Shown here: one piece after another, positions 21,511-34,164 of the stretch
Layout of the letters: each line of letters begins with the position of its first letter
Numbering within the stretch: the first letter of the stretch is position 1
Source of the DNA: Skeletonema tropicum
Taxonomy: Eukaryota > Bacillariophyta > Thalassiosirophyceae > Thalassiosirales > Thalassiosiraceae
DNA length: 38,593 nt
Direction: 5' to 3'
NCBI GenBank assembly: GCA_037178625.1
Contig: JAWZXG010000067.1
Coordinates: forward strand, 1-38,593
Translations under genes and position numbers: made by a program
The notes under the pieces: model-generated
Told to the model about the DNA's origin: nothing
Databases searched by the model: none
What the model saw: the letters and a program-made list of their open reading frames with translations, nothing else

Positions 21511-23211
21511 CGGTCCGCTAGCACTTCCGAACCATGTCGACAGGTCAAACCACCCCTTCTGCTGGCCGCAACAGCAGGAGCGAGAGCGGCCGATCATCCC
21601 GACGTTCGAGAAGGGGAGAAGATACCACGCCTGCAAAGCTTTCAGTCCCCAAACATTTCTTCTTCAGCCGTGATGAGAGTCGTAATTGCTTCAATTTTCA
21701 ATTAAAGCCAACAGTTAACGCACACAAGAGAGTCATCTGTGATGGCTGCCTTTATACTCTAAATAACGCTGGAGGCATCCTCACCCCTGACCTTATCAGC
21801 AGGACACGCGGGACCAACGTAAAAAAGAAATGTCAACGGCCTTGGGACCAGACATGGAAAGACCACCCTGATCGTGGAAAAGTGCAACGACACAATGATT
21901 TCATGGCTCTATTCGAAGATGAAACAACAATTATTACTCCAGTCTCGCATCCTGTCGATATGCGGTCATTAAGAGGTTCGCCGGCAAAGAAGAAAAAGAA
22001 AAGCAAAGCTACAAATAACAAGCAGTCGAAAGAAACAGAAGAGCAAGAAGAGACAGAAGTGGATCTTCTTCTGCCAAAGAGACTCAATCCGGGAAGCATT
22101 GTAATTTTCGACCACAATGGTCACCTTACCGATGATGCTGTTGCACTGTTCGAACAAAAATTAAAAACCTCGCGCAATGGTAAACTACCGCCGAATGATA
22201 ACGATTAACGAGTTGCTGGAATGTTGTTGCAATGGATGTTTGATGAGCATGATGTCGATGTGCCAGTTGCAAAGTTATTATCATTTACAAAACACCGACC
22301 AATGCTTGTTGCTAAGATGCCAGGGACCTATGCAGTCGAGGAAACAACAAGAAATAAACGTGCACGGACAAAGAAAGCAGGTGACTGGCTAGATAGTCTC
22401 AAGTCTGGCGGCTTCAACACTGAGGATGAAATGCTTGAGTTACTCATACAGCGGCGGTTGAAGAATGGCATTCCAAAGAAATACATTATCAAAACATGGA
22501 ATGCACACCATAGATTCGACGTTGAAACAACGCTAGCCTGCTGCAAATTCGCTGGTATAAATCTAAAACAACTACGACGGGTTGCGATGTTTATTGCCTG
22601 TGACACTCGTGATCCGGGAAGTAATGGCAGAGGACTTCGACCATTTGCACCAACAAAGGAGTGTTACAAACGGAAAAGGGATGCTGTTATAGCAAAATAC
22701 CCGACAATGACATATAAGAAGGTCCCATTGCTGGAAAAGGATGCCGATGAACTGAAAGAACTCGTCTACAAACTTTGCAAAGATGATTGCCCAATTAGTG
22801 GATGGAAGCCAAAACTAACACGCTCTATGAAAGCCCATCTCCTTTTTGGTGGACATCTTGTGAGACAGCTCCGTCTATGGGGCACTCTTGGTGGTATTGA
22901 CGAGCAAAACATTGAGAGCGCCCATGCAATATGGAATAAATTACTGCGGCAATTTGGAGTCACTCGAGGTACGGAACTTCAGAAGAAGGTGTTACGTGAG
23001 TACTTATTCCAGACGGAAGATTTTATGCATTTGATTATAGCACGTGTCAAAGAAGAAGGCAAGCGCAATCTGAAGAGTAGAGGCAATGATACTAATGAGC
23101 TTCCTCGGGCAAGACCGGCACAACGTCGAATTGTCGGTGACGAACTTGATATCGAAGGATTGCAGAATGATAGTTTGGAGATTGGACCTTTGGCAGTCAA
23201 CATCAACAATG
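21511..23211 (+). mobile_element. Module B cassette, copy 2 (1701 bp)
   Basis: Same length, boundaries and reading frames as the copy at 9905. I found no difference from it by eye. Confidence 0.75.
21534..22208 (+). CDS. Module B first frame, copy 2 (224 aa)
   Basis: Identical translation to the copy at 9928, with the same ACC-ATG start, Lys run and terminal TAA (22206-22208). Confidence 0.6.
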   Translation: MSTGQTTPSAGRNSRSESGRSSRRSRRGEDTTPAKLSVPKHFFFSRDESRNCFNFQLKPTVNAHKRVICDGCLYTLNNAGGILTPDLISRTRGTNVKKKCQRPWDQTWKDHPDRGKVQRHNDFMALFEDETTIITPVSHPVDMRSLRGSPAKKKKKSKATNNKQSKETEEQEETEVDLLLPKRLNPGSIVIFDHNGHLTDDAVALFEQKLKTSRNGKLPPNDND

Positions 23212-23303
23212 AGGTATTGCAGGGGAGTGACTGCTACTGCCATGGTCATCACTGCCGAGCAGTGGAAGGAGTTGTGCAATTTGGAGCCGACCGATCTCGA
23301 TAA
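22221..23303 (+). CDS. Module B second frame, copy 2 (360 aa)
   Basis: Identical translation to the copy at 10615, including the DEQNIESAH motif and the chimeric tail read into the core of unit 7. Confidence 0.55.
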   Translation: MLLQWMFDEHDVDVPVAKLLSFTKHRPMLVAKMPGTYAVEETTRNKRARTKKAGDWLDSLKSGGFNTEDEMLELLIQRRLKNGIPKKYIIKTWNAHHRFDVETTLACCKFAGINLKQLRRVAMFIACDTRDPGSNGRGLRPFAPTKECYKRKRDAVIAKYPTMTYKKVPLLEKDADELKELVYKLCKDDCPISGWKPKLTRSMKAHLLFGGHLVRQLRLWGTLGGIDEQNIESAHAIWNKLLRQFGVTRGTELQKKVLREYLFQTEDFMHLIIARVKEEGKRNLKSRGNDTNELPRARPAQRRIVGDELDIEGLQNDSLEIGPLAVNINNEVLQGSDCYCHGHHCRAVEGVVQFGADRSR

Positions 23304-24728
23304 TGATATCAATCGCAGGTTGTCGACCTTGAAGTGCAAGCACAGCTTCATCAAAGCGACAAAAGAAGCAAGGCAACATCAAGTATTCACAGTCTTGCCG
23401 AGAGAATTCAAAAGTTATGAAGAAACGGAAAGACGATGGTATGAGTGATTTAGAGACTAAGAACAAAATTCTTCGTGAGATTGGAATTCAAAGTGGACAG
23501 CAATCACTCCGTGATGTATTTTCTCGGAGAAGTTCTAGTACGTAGTTAATTGTTACTCCTATGTAATAGTTCAAAGTGGACAGCAATCACTCTGTGATAT
23601 TGCTTGCTGGACCTGGCTGTGGCACGTGTATTATTGCTCTAGTAATAGGATGGATATCTACGAGTACTTGAATTTACTTTACTTTGACTTCTAAGTACTC
23701 CCCCTCCATGCATGCATTCATTTCTATTCATTTCCCACTTGGGAAGTTTGGCAATCTCCGCTGCCGAGGGGCCAGTGGAACGGACAGCCTTGGCTTCAGT
23801 AACGGCATCATTGAAAGACTTTACACTTCTGAAAATGCAGCCAATGATGCATGACGAGTGAATATACGAATCATGATTCAGTCATGACCATGGCGCATAA
23901 ACTAACAAAGTCACCAGAACTGCCAAGAGGAATTACTTGCAAACTCAACCAGGATGACCAATCACCTAGGCCTCTCCTTGATGCTGCTGCCCAATTTCGA
24001 TAGCTACATTTCCATCCTCTGCACCCACTACACCACTTCCAACGACACAAACTGAAAGTAACACTGGTTGATCGCATCCACGATAATCCAAGCGCTTGCA
24101 GTCGCCACCTTCCACCTTCCGTATCGAGTCGGATTCTACTGGTAATCCTGCAGAACAACGGTATTGTCATGTCGAGAGAGTCCCAATGCAAGTTGACCAA
24201 TTGTTATTTTGGAAAATATGAATCCCAATTTGTTGCCCACTAGATAACTAGCCATAATGACTTGGCACTTCCTTCTGCGGTAAGAAGATCAAAGATAAAC
24301 TAGTCACAGCATTTATTGAATGTCCCAAAACGCTTCCTTGAGTTCATTGGCGCTTCCACATAATGCAGATCTTTCCATCCTTACTATACAGCCCGTCACG
24401 TAAATCGATGCTTGGGATGGCAGTTACGTTATGAGTTATGAGGCAAGACGATGATAAAATTGCAGTGTTGATGAGGATGACGGATGTAATGTGTATTTGC
24501 CCCGCCCGCCTGGTTCTGGTTGAATCTCCAGCCCTCCTCCTCCATTGTTGATTCATTCCATCAGCACTCTGTTTTTGAGAGTCATTGCTATCAGCGGCAG
24601 AATGAATGTCCACCGTCCACCCTCAGTTGCCTCTCTTATGAGACAATGATACAACGTTGTGTGATGCTACATCGCTCGGTGCTCGGTGCCGCTATGGTAG
24701 GTACCTGTGCTGCTGTGTTTCCATATTC

Positions 24729-24791
24729 CCCGTTTCTGCCCAAACTTGTCCCGTTTCTGCCCAAACTTGTCCCGTTTCTGCCCAAACTTGT
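24729..24791 (+). repeat. 21-bp minisatellite, 3 copies (unit 7)
   Basis: Three copies preceded by one extra C, which places the FLPKLVP frame rather than RFCPNLS after the upstream open frame. Confidence 0.97.
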
Positions 24792-25218
24792 CCCAGGTTG
24801 ATATCTCATGCACGCTCATGATGATTTAATAGGTTGAAGATCCAAGCGACGCATTCTTTCGCAGTCCATGGCAGGTAGTCGCTCGATTTATTGGCCTGTA
24901 GAAGTAATTGGGCGTCATAATAGTACTGGAAATCACGTGTGGTGTGGGTGGCACGTCGGCAGGGTGTGACATGCCGCCGAGACCTAGCGACAAAAGGAGC
25001 TTGTATGGCAGGATGGCAGGAGATAATATATCTACAATGGTTGATGGACACTATATCTTTGATTTGCCTCTCTACAGTAATCTAGCATTCAGCTTAACGG
25101 TTGAAAGGGCGAAATATTTGGAGACGGAGCGTGTAGATGCTAATTCGGTTGCACAGTCCATCGTCAAAAGTGTCGAAAACTACGACTCCGCCAATAGGTA
25201 GGCTTGCTGAATTCAACT

Positions 25219-26919
25219 CGGTCCGCTAGCACTTCCGAACCATGTCGACAGGTCAAACCACCCCTTCTGCTGGCCGCAACAGCAGGAGCGAGAGCGGCCG
25301 ATCATCCCGACGTTCGAGAAGGGGAGAAGATACCACGCCTGCAAAGCTTTCAGTCCCCAAACATTTCTTCTTCAGCCGTGATGAGAGTCGTAATTGCTTC
25401 AATTTTCAATTAAAGCCAACAGTTAACGCACACAAGAGAGTCATCTGTGATGGCTGCCTTTATACTCTAAATAACGCTGGAGGCATCCTCACCCCTGACC
25501 TTATCAGCAGGACACGCGGGACCAACGTAAAAAAGAAATGTCAACGGCCTTGGGACCAGACATGGAAAGACCACCCTGATCGTGGAAAAGTGCAACGACA
25601 CAATGATTTCATGGCTCTATTCGAAGATGAAACAACAATTATTACTCCAGTCTCGCATCCTGTCGATATGCGGTCATTAAGAGGTTCGCCGGCAAAGAAG
25701 AAAAAGAAAAGCAAAGCTACAAATAACAAGCAGTCGAAAGAAACAGAAGAGCAAGAAGAGACAGAAGTGGATCTTCTTCTGCCAAAGAGACTCAATCCGG
25801 GAAGCATTGTAATTTTCGACCACAATGGTCACCTTACCGATGATGCTGTTGCACTGTTCGAACAAAAATTAAAAACCTCGCGCAATGGTAAACTACCGCC
25901 GAATGATAACGATTAACGAGTTGCTGGAATGTTGTTGCAATGGATGTTTGATGAGCATGATGTCGATGTGCCAGTTGCAAAGTTATTATCATTTACAAAA
26001 CACCGACCAATGCTTGTTGCTAAGATGCCAGGGACCTATGCAGTCGAGGAAACAACAAGAAATAAACGTGCACGGACAAAGAAAGCAGGTGACTGGCTAG
26101 ATAGTCTCAAGTCTGGCGGCTTCAACACTGAGGATGAAATGCTTGAGTTACTCATACAGCGGCGGTTGAAGAATGGCATTCCAAAGAAATACATTATCAA
26201 AACATGGAATGCACACCATAGATTCGACGTTGAAACAACGCTAGCCTGCTGCAAATTCGCTGGTATAAATCTAAAACAACTACGACGGGTTGCGATGTTT
26301 ATTGCCTGTGACACTCGTGATCCGGGAAGTAATGGCAGAGGACTTCGACCATTTGCACCAACAAAGGAGTGTTACAAACGGAAAAGGGATGCTGTTATAG
26401 CAAAATACCCGACAATGACATATAAGAAGGTCCCATTGCTGGAAAAGGATGCCGATGAACTGAAAGAACTCGTCTACAAACTTTGCAAAGATGATTGCCC
26501 AATTAGTGGATGGAAGCCAAAACTAACACGCTCTATGAAAGCCCATCTCCTTTTTGGTGGACATCTTGTGAGACAGCTCCGACTATGGGGCACTCTTGGT
26601 GGTATTGACGAGCAAAACATTGAGAGCGCCCATGCAATATGGAATAAATTACTGCGGCAATTTGGAGTCACTCGAGGTACGGAACTTCAGAAGAAGGTGT
26701 TACGTGAGTACTTATTCCAGACGGAAGATTTTATGCATTTGATTATAGCACGTGTCAAAGAAGAAGGCAAGCGCAATCTGAAGAGTAGAGGCAATGATAC
26801 TAATGAGCTTCCTCGGGCAAGACCGGCACAACGTCGAATTGTCGGTGACGAACTTGATATCGAAGGATTGCAGAATGATAGTTTGGAGATTGGACCTTTG
26901 GCAGTCAACATCAACAATG
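25219..26919 (+). mobile_element. Module B cassette, copy 3 (1701 bp)
   Basis: Same boundaries and frames as the other two copies, with a T-to-A change at 26582 that is silent in the long frame (CGT to CGA). Its core lacks module C, so module B was acquired or copied independently of C. Confidence 0.75.
25242..25916 (+). CDS. Module B first frame, copy 3 (224 aa)
   Basis: Identical translation to the other two copies. The interrupting TAA (25914-25916) is again present. Confidence 0.6.
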   Translation: MSTGQTTPSAGRNSRSESGRSSRRSRRGEDTTPAKLSVPKHFFFSRDESRNCFNFQLKPTVNAHKRVICDGCLYTLNNAGGILTPDLISRTRGTNVKKKCQRPWDQTWKDHPDRGKVQRHNDFMALFEDETTIITPVSHPVDMRSLRGSPAKKKKKSKATNNKQSKETEEQEETEVDLLLPKRLNPGSIVIFDHNGHLTDDAVALFEQKLKTSRNGKLPPNDND

Positions 26920-27011
26920 AGGTATTGCAGGGGAGTGACTGCTACTGCCATGGTCATCACTGCCGAGCAGTGGAAGGAGTTGTGCAATTTGGAGCCGACC
27001 GATCTCGATAA
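25929..27011 (+). CDS. Module B second frame, copy 3 (360 aa)
   Basis: Identical translation to the other copies despite the base change at 26582, which is synonymous in this frame. The chimeric tail runs into the core of unit 8. Confidence 0.55.
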   Translation: MLLQWMFDEHDVDVPVAKLLSFTKHRPMLVAKMPGTYAVEETTRNKRARTKKAGDWLDSLKSGGFNTEDEMLELLIQRRLKNGIPKKYIIKTWNAHHRFDVETTLACCKFAGINLKQLRRVAMFIACDTRDPGSNGRGLRPFAPTKECYKRKRDAVIAKYPTMTYKKVPLLEKDADELKELVYKLCKDDCPISGWKPKLTRSMKAHLLFGGHLVRQLRLWGTLGGIDEQNIESAHAIWNKLLRQFGVTRGTELQKKVLREYLFQTEDFMHLIIARVKEEGKRNLKSRGNDTNELPRARPAQRRIVGDELDIEGLQNDSLEIGPLAVNINNEVLQGSDCYCHGHHCRAVEGVVQFGADRSR

Positions 27012-28430
27012 TGATATCAATCGCAGGTTGTCGACCTTGAAGTGCAAGCACAGCTTCATCAAAGCGACAAAAGAAGCAAGGCAACATCAAGTATTCACAG
27101 TCTTGCCGAGAGAATTCAAAAGTTATGAAGAAACGGAAAGACGATGGTATGAGTGATTTAGAGACTAAGAACAAAATTCTTCGTGAGATTGGAATTCAAA
27201 GTGGACAGCAATCACTCCGTGATGTATTTTCTCGGAGAAGTTCTAGTACGTAGTTAATTGTTACTCCTATGTAATAGTTCAAAGTGGACAGCAATCACTC
27301 TGTGATATTGCTTGCTGGACCTGGCTGTGGCACGTGTATTATTGCTCTAGTAATAGGATGGATATCTACGAGTACTTGAATTTACTTTACTTTGACTTCT
27401 AAGTACTCCCCCTCCATGCATGCATTCATTTCTATTCATTTCCCACTTGGGAAGTTTGGCAATCTCCGCTGCCGAGGGGCCAGTGGAACGGACAGCCTTG
27501 GCTTCAGTAACGGCATCATTGAAAGACTTTACACTTCTGAAAATGCAGCCAATGATGCATGACGAGTGAATATACGAATCATGATTCAGTCATGACCATG
27601 GCGCATAAACTAACAAAGTCACCAGAACTGCCAAGAGGAATTACTTGCAAACTCAACCAGGATGACCAATCACCTAGGCCTCTCCTTGATGCTGCTGCCC
27701 AATTTCGATAGCTACATTTCCATCCTCTGCACCCACTACACCACTTCCAACGACACAAACTGAAAGTAACACTGGTTGATCGCATCCACGATAATCCAAG
27801 CGCTTGCAGTCGCCACCTTCCACCTTCCGTATCGAGTCGGATTCTACTGGTAATCCTGCAGAACAACGGTATTGTCATGTCGAGAGAGTCCCAATGCAAG
27901 TTGACCAATTGTTATTTTGGAAAATATGAATCCCAATTTGTTGCCCACTAGATAACTAGCCATAATGACTTGGCACTTCCTTCTGCGGTAAGAAGATCAA
28001 AGATAAACTAGTCACAGCATTTATTGAATGTCCCAAAACGCTTCCTTGAGTTCATTGGCGCTTCCACATAATGCAGATCTTTCCATCCTTACTATACAGC
28101 CCGTCACGTAAATCGATGCTTGGGATGGCAGTTACGTTATGAGTTATGAGGCAAGACGATGATAAAATTGCAGTGTTGATGAGGATGACGGATGTAATGT
28201 GTATTTGCCCCGCCCGCCTGGTTCTGGTTGAATCTCCAGCCCTCCTCCTCCATTGTTGATTCATTCCATCAGCACTCTGTTTTTGAGAGTCATTGCTATC
28301 AGCGGCAGAATGAATGTCCACCGTCCACCCTCAGTTGCCTCTCTTATGAGACAATGATACAACGTTGTGTGATGCTACATCGCTCGGTGCTCGGTGCCTA
28401 TGGGTACCTGTGCTGCTGTGTTTCCATATT

Positions 28431-28493
28431 CCCGTTTCTGCCCAAACTTGTCCCGTTTCTGCCCAAACTTGTCCCGTTTCTGCCCAAACTTGT
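28431..28493 (+). repeat. 21-bp minisatellite, 3 copies (unit 8)
   Basis: Three perfect copies. Confidence 0.97.
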
Positions 28494-28920
28494 CCCAGGT
28501 TGATATCTCATGCACGCTCATGATGATTTAATAGGTTGAAGATCCAAGCGACGCATTCTTTCGCAGTCCATGGCAGGTAGTCGCTCGATTTATTGGCCTG
28601 TAGAAGTAATTGGGCGTCATAATAGTACTGGAAATCACGTGTGGTGTGGGTGGCACGTCGGCAGGGTGTGACATGCCGCCGAGACCTAGCGACAAAAGGA
28701 GCTTGTATGGCAGGATGGCAGGAGATAATATATCTACAATGGTTGATGGACACTATATCTTTGATTTGCCTCTCTACAGTAATCTAGCATTCAGCTTAAC
28801 GGTTGAAAGGGCGAAATATTTGGAGACGGAGCGTGTAGATGCTAATTCGGTTGCACAGTCCATCGTCAAAAGTGTCGAAAACTACGACTCCGCCAATAGG
28901 TAGGCTTGCTGAATTCAACT

Positions 28921-29686
28921 TGAACCGAGTTGCTGTTGCAAGAGGTGGGGAGCACAATCAGGCCCGTTATGATGAGGGAACTTGGGATTCATACTTCCAA
29001 GCCCCCGATTTCGACTGGAATATCATCAAGCAGACTGAGCGTCAGTGTATGCTCGTGTTCTGTGACCTATTCTCTACCGGCTATGCCCATTCTGCTCACT
29101 TGCCGTCTTCTATCTATTTGGTGGTCTCCGCCGTGACAATGTTAGTGCTCTCAAAGCGCCCTACATCTTCCCCCACTTGAGAAATATGAAAAATGAAAGT
29201 GTTGCAACTAGAATGACAAAAATTCTCCGCAATAATATTGAGCACGAGCTCCGTCGGAAAACGTTGTTCACGTCACGATCGATGAGAAAGGGCAGCATGA
29301 CCGAGTTCCGGTTACACCGCCCGAGATCTATCTTACGAGGAGGAACTTGCTCGCAGTGGGCATACAATTCTACCCGCCAACACCTTTGGAGAAGACAATG
29401 CTTCTATGGGCATCAGAAGAGCATCCCACCAAGAAGCAGAAGGCCACGGCAAGTACCCCTCCAGAATCAGAGACAGCCAATGCAGGTACCACCTAACAAT
29501 CAGCCTACAATACCGTTGTGGCTAATGCCATCAAATCTACAGGGAACAATAAGACTGGTGGTGTTACTGTCCTGACTGAGTTGGAGAGGTTTGTGGAAGT
29601 TGGCACCATTAGTAAAAAAACAAAAGGATTTTCTTAGTGCCGGCAGTGTGGGGCTTGTTTCAAAGTCCATCCTCAATGATATATGA
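28921..29686 (+). pseudogene. Module A recombinase-like remnant, copy 5
   Basis: Same broken frames, with the seven-A run near 29613 as in copy 2. Confidence 0.43.
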
Positions 29687-31255
29687 AGAATGATTTGATT
29701 ATTGGACTCCCTGATTATAATTCCCTGGGGTCTGAAGGGGCTAGGTATTGCAGGGGAGTGACTGCTACTGCCATGGTCATCACTGCCGAGCAGTGGAAGG
29801 AGTTGTGCAATTTGGAGCCGACCGATCTCGATAATGATATCAATCGCAGGTTGTCGACCTTGAAGTGCAAGCACAGCTTCATCAAAGCGACAAAAGAAGC
29901 AAGGCAACATCAAGTATTCACAGTCTTGCCGAGAGAATTCAAAAGTTATGAAGAAACGGAAAGACGATGGTATGAGTGATTTAGAGACTAAGAACAAAAT
30001 TCTTCGTGAGATTGGAATTCAAAGTGGACAGCAATCACTCCGTGATGTATTTTCTCGGAGAAGTTCTAGTACGTAGTTAATTGTTACTCCTATGTAATAG
30101 TTCAAAGTGGACAGCAATCACTCTGTGATATTGCTTGCTGGACCTGGCTGTGGCACGTGTATTATTGCTCTAGTAATAGGATGGATATCTACGAGTACTT
30201 GAATTTACTTTACTTTGACTTCTAAGTACTCCCCCTCCATGCATGCATTCATTTCTATTCATTTCCCACTTGGGAAGTTTGGCAATCTCCGCTGCCGAGG
30301 GGCCAGTGGAACGGACAGCCTTGGCTTCAGTAACGGCATCATTGAAAGACTTTACACTTCTGAAAATGCAGCCAATGATGCATGACGAGTGAATATACGA
30401 ATCATGATTCAGTCATGACCATGGCGCATAAACTAACAAAGTCACCAGAACTGCCAAGAGGAATTACTTGCAAACTCAACCAGGATGACCAATCACCTAG
30501 GCCTCTCCTTGATGCTGCTGCCCAATTTCGATAGCTACATTTCCATCCTCTGCACCCACTACACCACTTCCAACGACACAAACTGAAAGTAACACTGGTT
30601 GATCGCATCCACGATAATCCAAGCGCTTGCAGTCGCCACCTTCCACCTTCCGTATCGAGTCGGATTCTACTGGTAATCCTGCAGAACAACGGTATTGTCA
30701 TGTCGAGAGAGTCCCAATGCAAGTTGACCAATTGTTATTTTGGAAAATATGAATCCCAATTTGTTGCCCACTAGATAACTAGCCATAATGACTTGGCACT
30801 TCCTTCTGCGGTAAGAAGATCAAAGATAAACTAGTCACAGCATTTATTGAATGTCCCAAAACGCTTCCTTGAGTTCATTGGCGCTTCCACATAATGCAGA
30901 TCTTTCCATCCTTACTATACAGCCCGTCACGTAAATCGATGCTTGGGATGGCAGTTACGTTATGAGTTATGAGGCAAGACGATGATAAAATTGCAGTGTT
31001 GATGAGGATGACGGATGTAATGTGTATTTGCCCCGCCCGCCTGGTTCTGGTTGAATCTCCAGCCCTCCTCCTCCATTGTTGATTCATTCCATGATCAGCA
31101 CTCTGTTTTTGAGAGTCATTGCTATCAGCGGCAGAATGAATGTCCACCGTCCACCCTCAGTTGCCTCTCTTATGAGACAATGATACAACGTTGTGTGATG
31201 CTACATCGCTCGGTGCTCGGTGCCTATGGTACCTGTGCTGCTGTGTTTCCATATT

Positions 31256-31339
31256 CCCGTTTCTGCCCAAACTTGTCCCGTTTCTGCCCAAACTTGTCCC
31301 GTTTCTGCCCAAACTTGTCCCGTTTCTGCCCAAACTTGT
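31256..31339 (+). repeat. 21-bp minisatellite, 4 copies (unit 9)
   Basis: Four perfect copies, as in unit 4. Confidence 0.97.
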
Positions 31340-31766
31340 CCCAGGTTGATATCTCATGCACGCTCATGATGATTTAATAGGTTGAAGATCCAAGCGACGC
31401 ATTCTTTCGCAGTCCATGGCAGGTAGTCGCTCGATTTATTGGCCTGTAGAAGTAATTGGGCGTCATAATAGTACTGGAAATCACGTGTGGTGTGGGTGGC
31501 ACGTCGGCAGGGTGTGACATGCCGCCGAGACCTAGCGACAAAAGGAGCTTGTATGGCAGGATGGCAGGAGATAATATATCTACAATGGTTGATGGACACT
31601 ATATCTTTGATTTGCCTCTCTACAGTAATCTAGCATTCAGCTTAACGGTTGAAAGGGCGAAATATTTGGAGACGGAGCGTGTAGATGCTAATTCGGTTGC
31701 ACAGTCCATCGTCAAAAGTGTCGAAAACTACGACTCCGCCAATAGGTAGGCTTGCTGAATTCAACT

Positions 31767-32531
31767 TGAACCGAGTTGCTGTTGCAAGAGGTGGGGAGCA
31801 CAATCAGGCCCGTTATGATGAGGGAACTTGGGATTCATACTTCCAAGCCCCCGATTTCGACTGGAATATCATCAAGCAGACTGAGCGTCAGTGTATGCTC
31901 GTGTTCTGTGACCTATTCTCTACCGGCTATGCCCATTCTGCTCACTTGCCGTCTTCTATCTATTTGGTGGTCTCCGCCGTGACAATGTTAGTGCTCTCAA
32001 AGCGCCCTACATCTTCCCCCACTTGAGAAATATGAAAAATGAAAGTGTTGCAACTAGAATGACAAAAATTCTCCGCAATAATATTGAGCACGAGCTCCGT
32101 CGGAAAACGTTGTTCACGTCACGATCGATGAGAAAGGGCAGCATGACCGAGTTCCGGTTACACCGCCCGAGATCTATCTTACGAGGAGGAACTTGCTCGC
32201 AGTGGGCATACAATTCTACCCGCCAACACCTTTGGAGAAGACAATGCTTCTATGGGCATCAGAAGAGCATCCCACCAAGAAGCAGAAGGCCACGGCAAGT
32301 ACCCCTCCAGAATCAGAGACAGCCAATGCAGGTACCACCTAACAATCAGCCTACAATACCGTTGTGGCTAATGCCATCAAATCTACAGGGAACAATAAGA
32401 CTGGTGGTGTTACTGTCCTGACTGAGTTGGAGAGGTTTGTGGAAGTTGGCACCATTAGTAAAAAACAAAAGGATTTTCTTAGTGCCGGCAGTGTGGGGCT
32501 TGTTTCAAAGTCCATCCTCAATGATATATGA
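31767..32531 (+). pseudogene. Module A recombinase-like remnant, copy 6
   Basis: Same broken frames, TCT triplet present, six-A run. Confidence 0.43.
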
Positions 32532-34101
32532 AGAATGATTTGATTATTGGACTCCCTGATTATAATTCCCTGGGGTCTGAAGGGGCTAGGTATTGCAGGG
32601 GAGTGACTGCTACTGCCATGGTCATCACTGCCGAGCAGTGGAAGGAGTTGTGCAATTTGGAGCCGACCGATCTCGATAATGATATCAATCGCAGGTTGTC
32701 GACCTTGAAGTGCAAGCACAGCTTCATCAAAGCGACAAAAGAAGCAAGGCAACATCAAGTATTCACAGTCTTGCCGAGAGAATTCAAAAGTTATGAAGAA
32801 ACGGAAAGACGATGGTATGAGTGATTTAGAGACTAAGAACAAAATTCTTCGTGAGATTGGAATTCAAAGTGGACAGCAATCACTCCGTGATGTATTTTCT
32901 CGGAGAAGTTCTAGTACGTAGTTAATTGTTACTCCTATGTAATAGTTCAAAGTGGACAGCAATCACTCTGTGATATTGCTTGCTGGACCTGGCTGTGGCA
33001 CGTGTATTATTGCTCTAGTAATAGGATGGATATCTACGAGTACTTGAATTTACTTTACTTTGACTTCTAAGTACTCCCCCTCCATGCATGCATTCATTTC
33101 TATTCATTTCCCACTTGGGAAGTTTGGCAATCTCCGCTGCCGAGGGGCCAGTGGAACGGACAGCCTTGGCTTCAGTAACGGCATCATTGAAAGACTTCAC
33201 ACTTCTGAAAATGCAGCCAATGATGCATGACGAGTGAATATACGAATCATGATTCAGTCATGACCATGGCGCATAAACTAACAAAGTCACCAGAACTGCC
33301 AAGAGGAATTACTTGCAAACTCAACCAGGATGACCAATCACCTAGGCCTCTCCTTGATGCTGCTGCCCAATTTCGATAGCTACATTTCCATCCTCTGCAC
33401 CCACTACACCACTTCCAACGACACAAACTGAAAGTAACACTGGTTGATCGCATCCACGATAATCCAAGCGCTTGCAGTCGCCACCTTCCACCTTCCGTAT
33501 CGAGTCGGATTCTACTGGTAATCCTGCAGAACAACGGTATTGTCATGTCGAGAGAGTCCCAATGCAAGTTGACCAATTGTTATTTTGGAAAATATGAATC
33601 CCAATTTGTTGCCCACTAGATAACTAGCCATAATGACTTGGCACTTCCTTCTGCGGTAAGAAGATCAAAGATAAACTAGTCACAGCATTTATTGAATGTC
33701 CCAAAACGCTTCCTTGAGTTCATTGGCGCTTCCACATAATGCAGATCTTTCCATCCTTACTATACAGCCCGTCACGTAAATCGATGCTTGGGATGGCAGT
33801 TACGTTATGAGTTATGAGGCAAGACGATGATAAAATTGCAGTGTTGATGAGGATGACGGATGTAATGTGTATTTGCCCCGCCCGCCTGGTTCTGGTTGAA
33901 TCTCCAGCCCTCCTCCTCCATTGTTGATTCATTCCATCAGCACTCTGTTTTTGAGAGTCATTGCTATCAGCGGCAGAATGAATGTCCACCGTCCACCCTC
34001 AGTTGCCTCTCTTATGAGACAATGATACAACGTTGTGTGATGCTACATCGCTCGGTGCTCGGTGCCTATGGTAGGTACCTGTGCTGCTGTGTTTCCATAT
34101 T

Positions 34102-34164
34102 CCCGTTTCTGCCCAAACTTGTCCCGTTTCTGCCCAAACTTGTCCCGTTTCTGCCCAAACTTGT
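34102..34164 (+). repeat. 21-bp minisatellite, 3 copies (unit 10)
   Basis: Three perfect copies. Confidence 0.97.

Larger units (their letters stand above)
17273..23211 (+). repeat. Array unit 6, compound type C+B (5939 bp)
   Basis: Same architecture as unit 3: first core part to 18894, module C 18895-20393, core restart 20394-21510, module B 21511-23211. It differs from unit 3 by four extra bases (ATAC) near the left end of module C and by a C-to-A change at 20831. Identical joints in two compound units mean that one is a copy of the other. Confidence 0.95.
23212..26919 (+). repeat. Array unit 7, type B without module C (3708 bp)
   Basis: An uninterrupted core (23212-25218) is followed directly by module B (25219-26919), so modules B and C are separable. 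It has a private cluster of small insertions between about 24690 and 24731 (extra GC, the GGTA insertion, one extra C) and a T-to-A change at 26582 inside module B. Confidence 0.95.
26920..29742 (+). repeat. Array unit 8, type A (2823 bp)
   Basis: Core 26920-28920 is followed by module A 28921-29742. It has three minisatellite copies and a private GGGTACC form near 28402. The seven-A run near 29613 is shared only with unit 2. Confidence 0.95.
29743..32587 (+). repeat. Array unit 9, type A, four minisatellite copies (2845 bp)
   Basis: Core 29743-31766 is followed by module A 31767-32587. It has four minisatellite copies and the short GGTACC form. A private 3-bp insertion near 31092 (CCATGATCAG instead of CCATCAG) keeps the overlapping reading frames in register. 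Confidence 0.95.
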
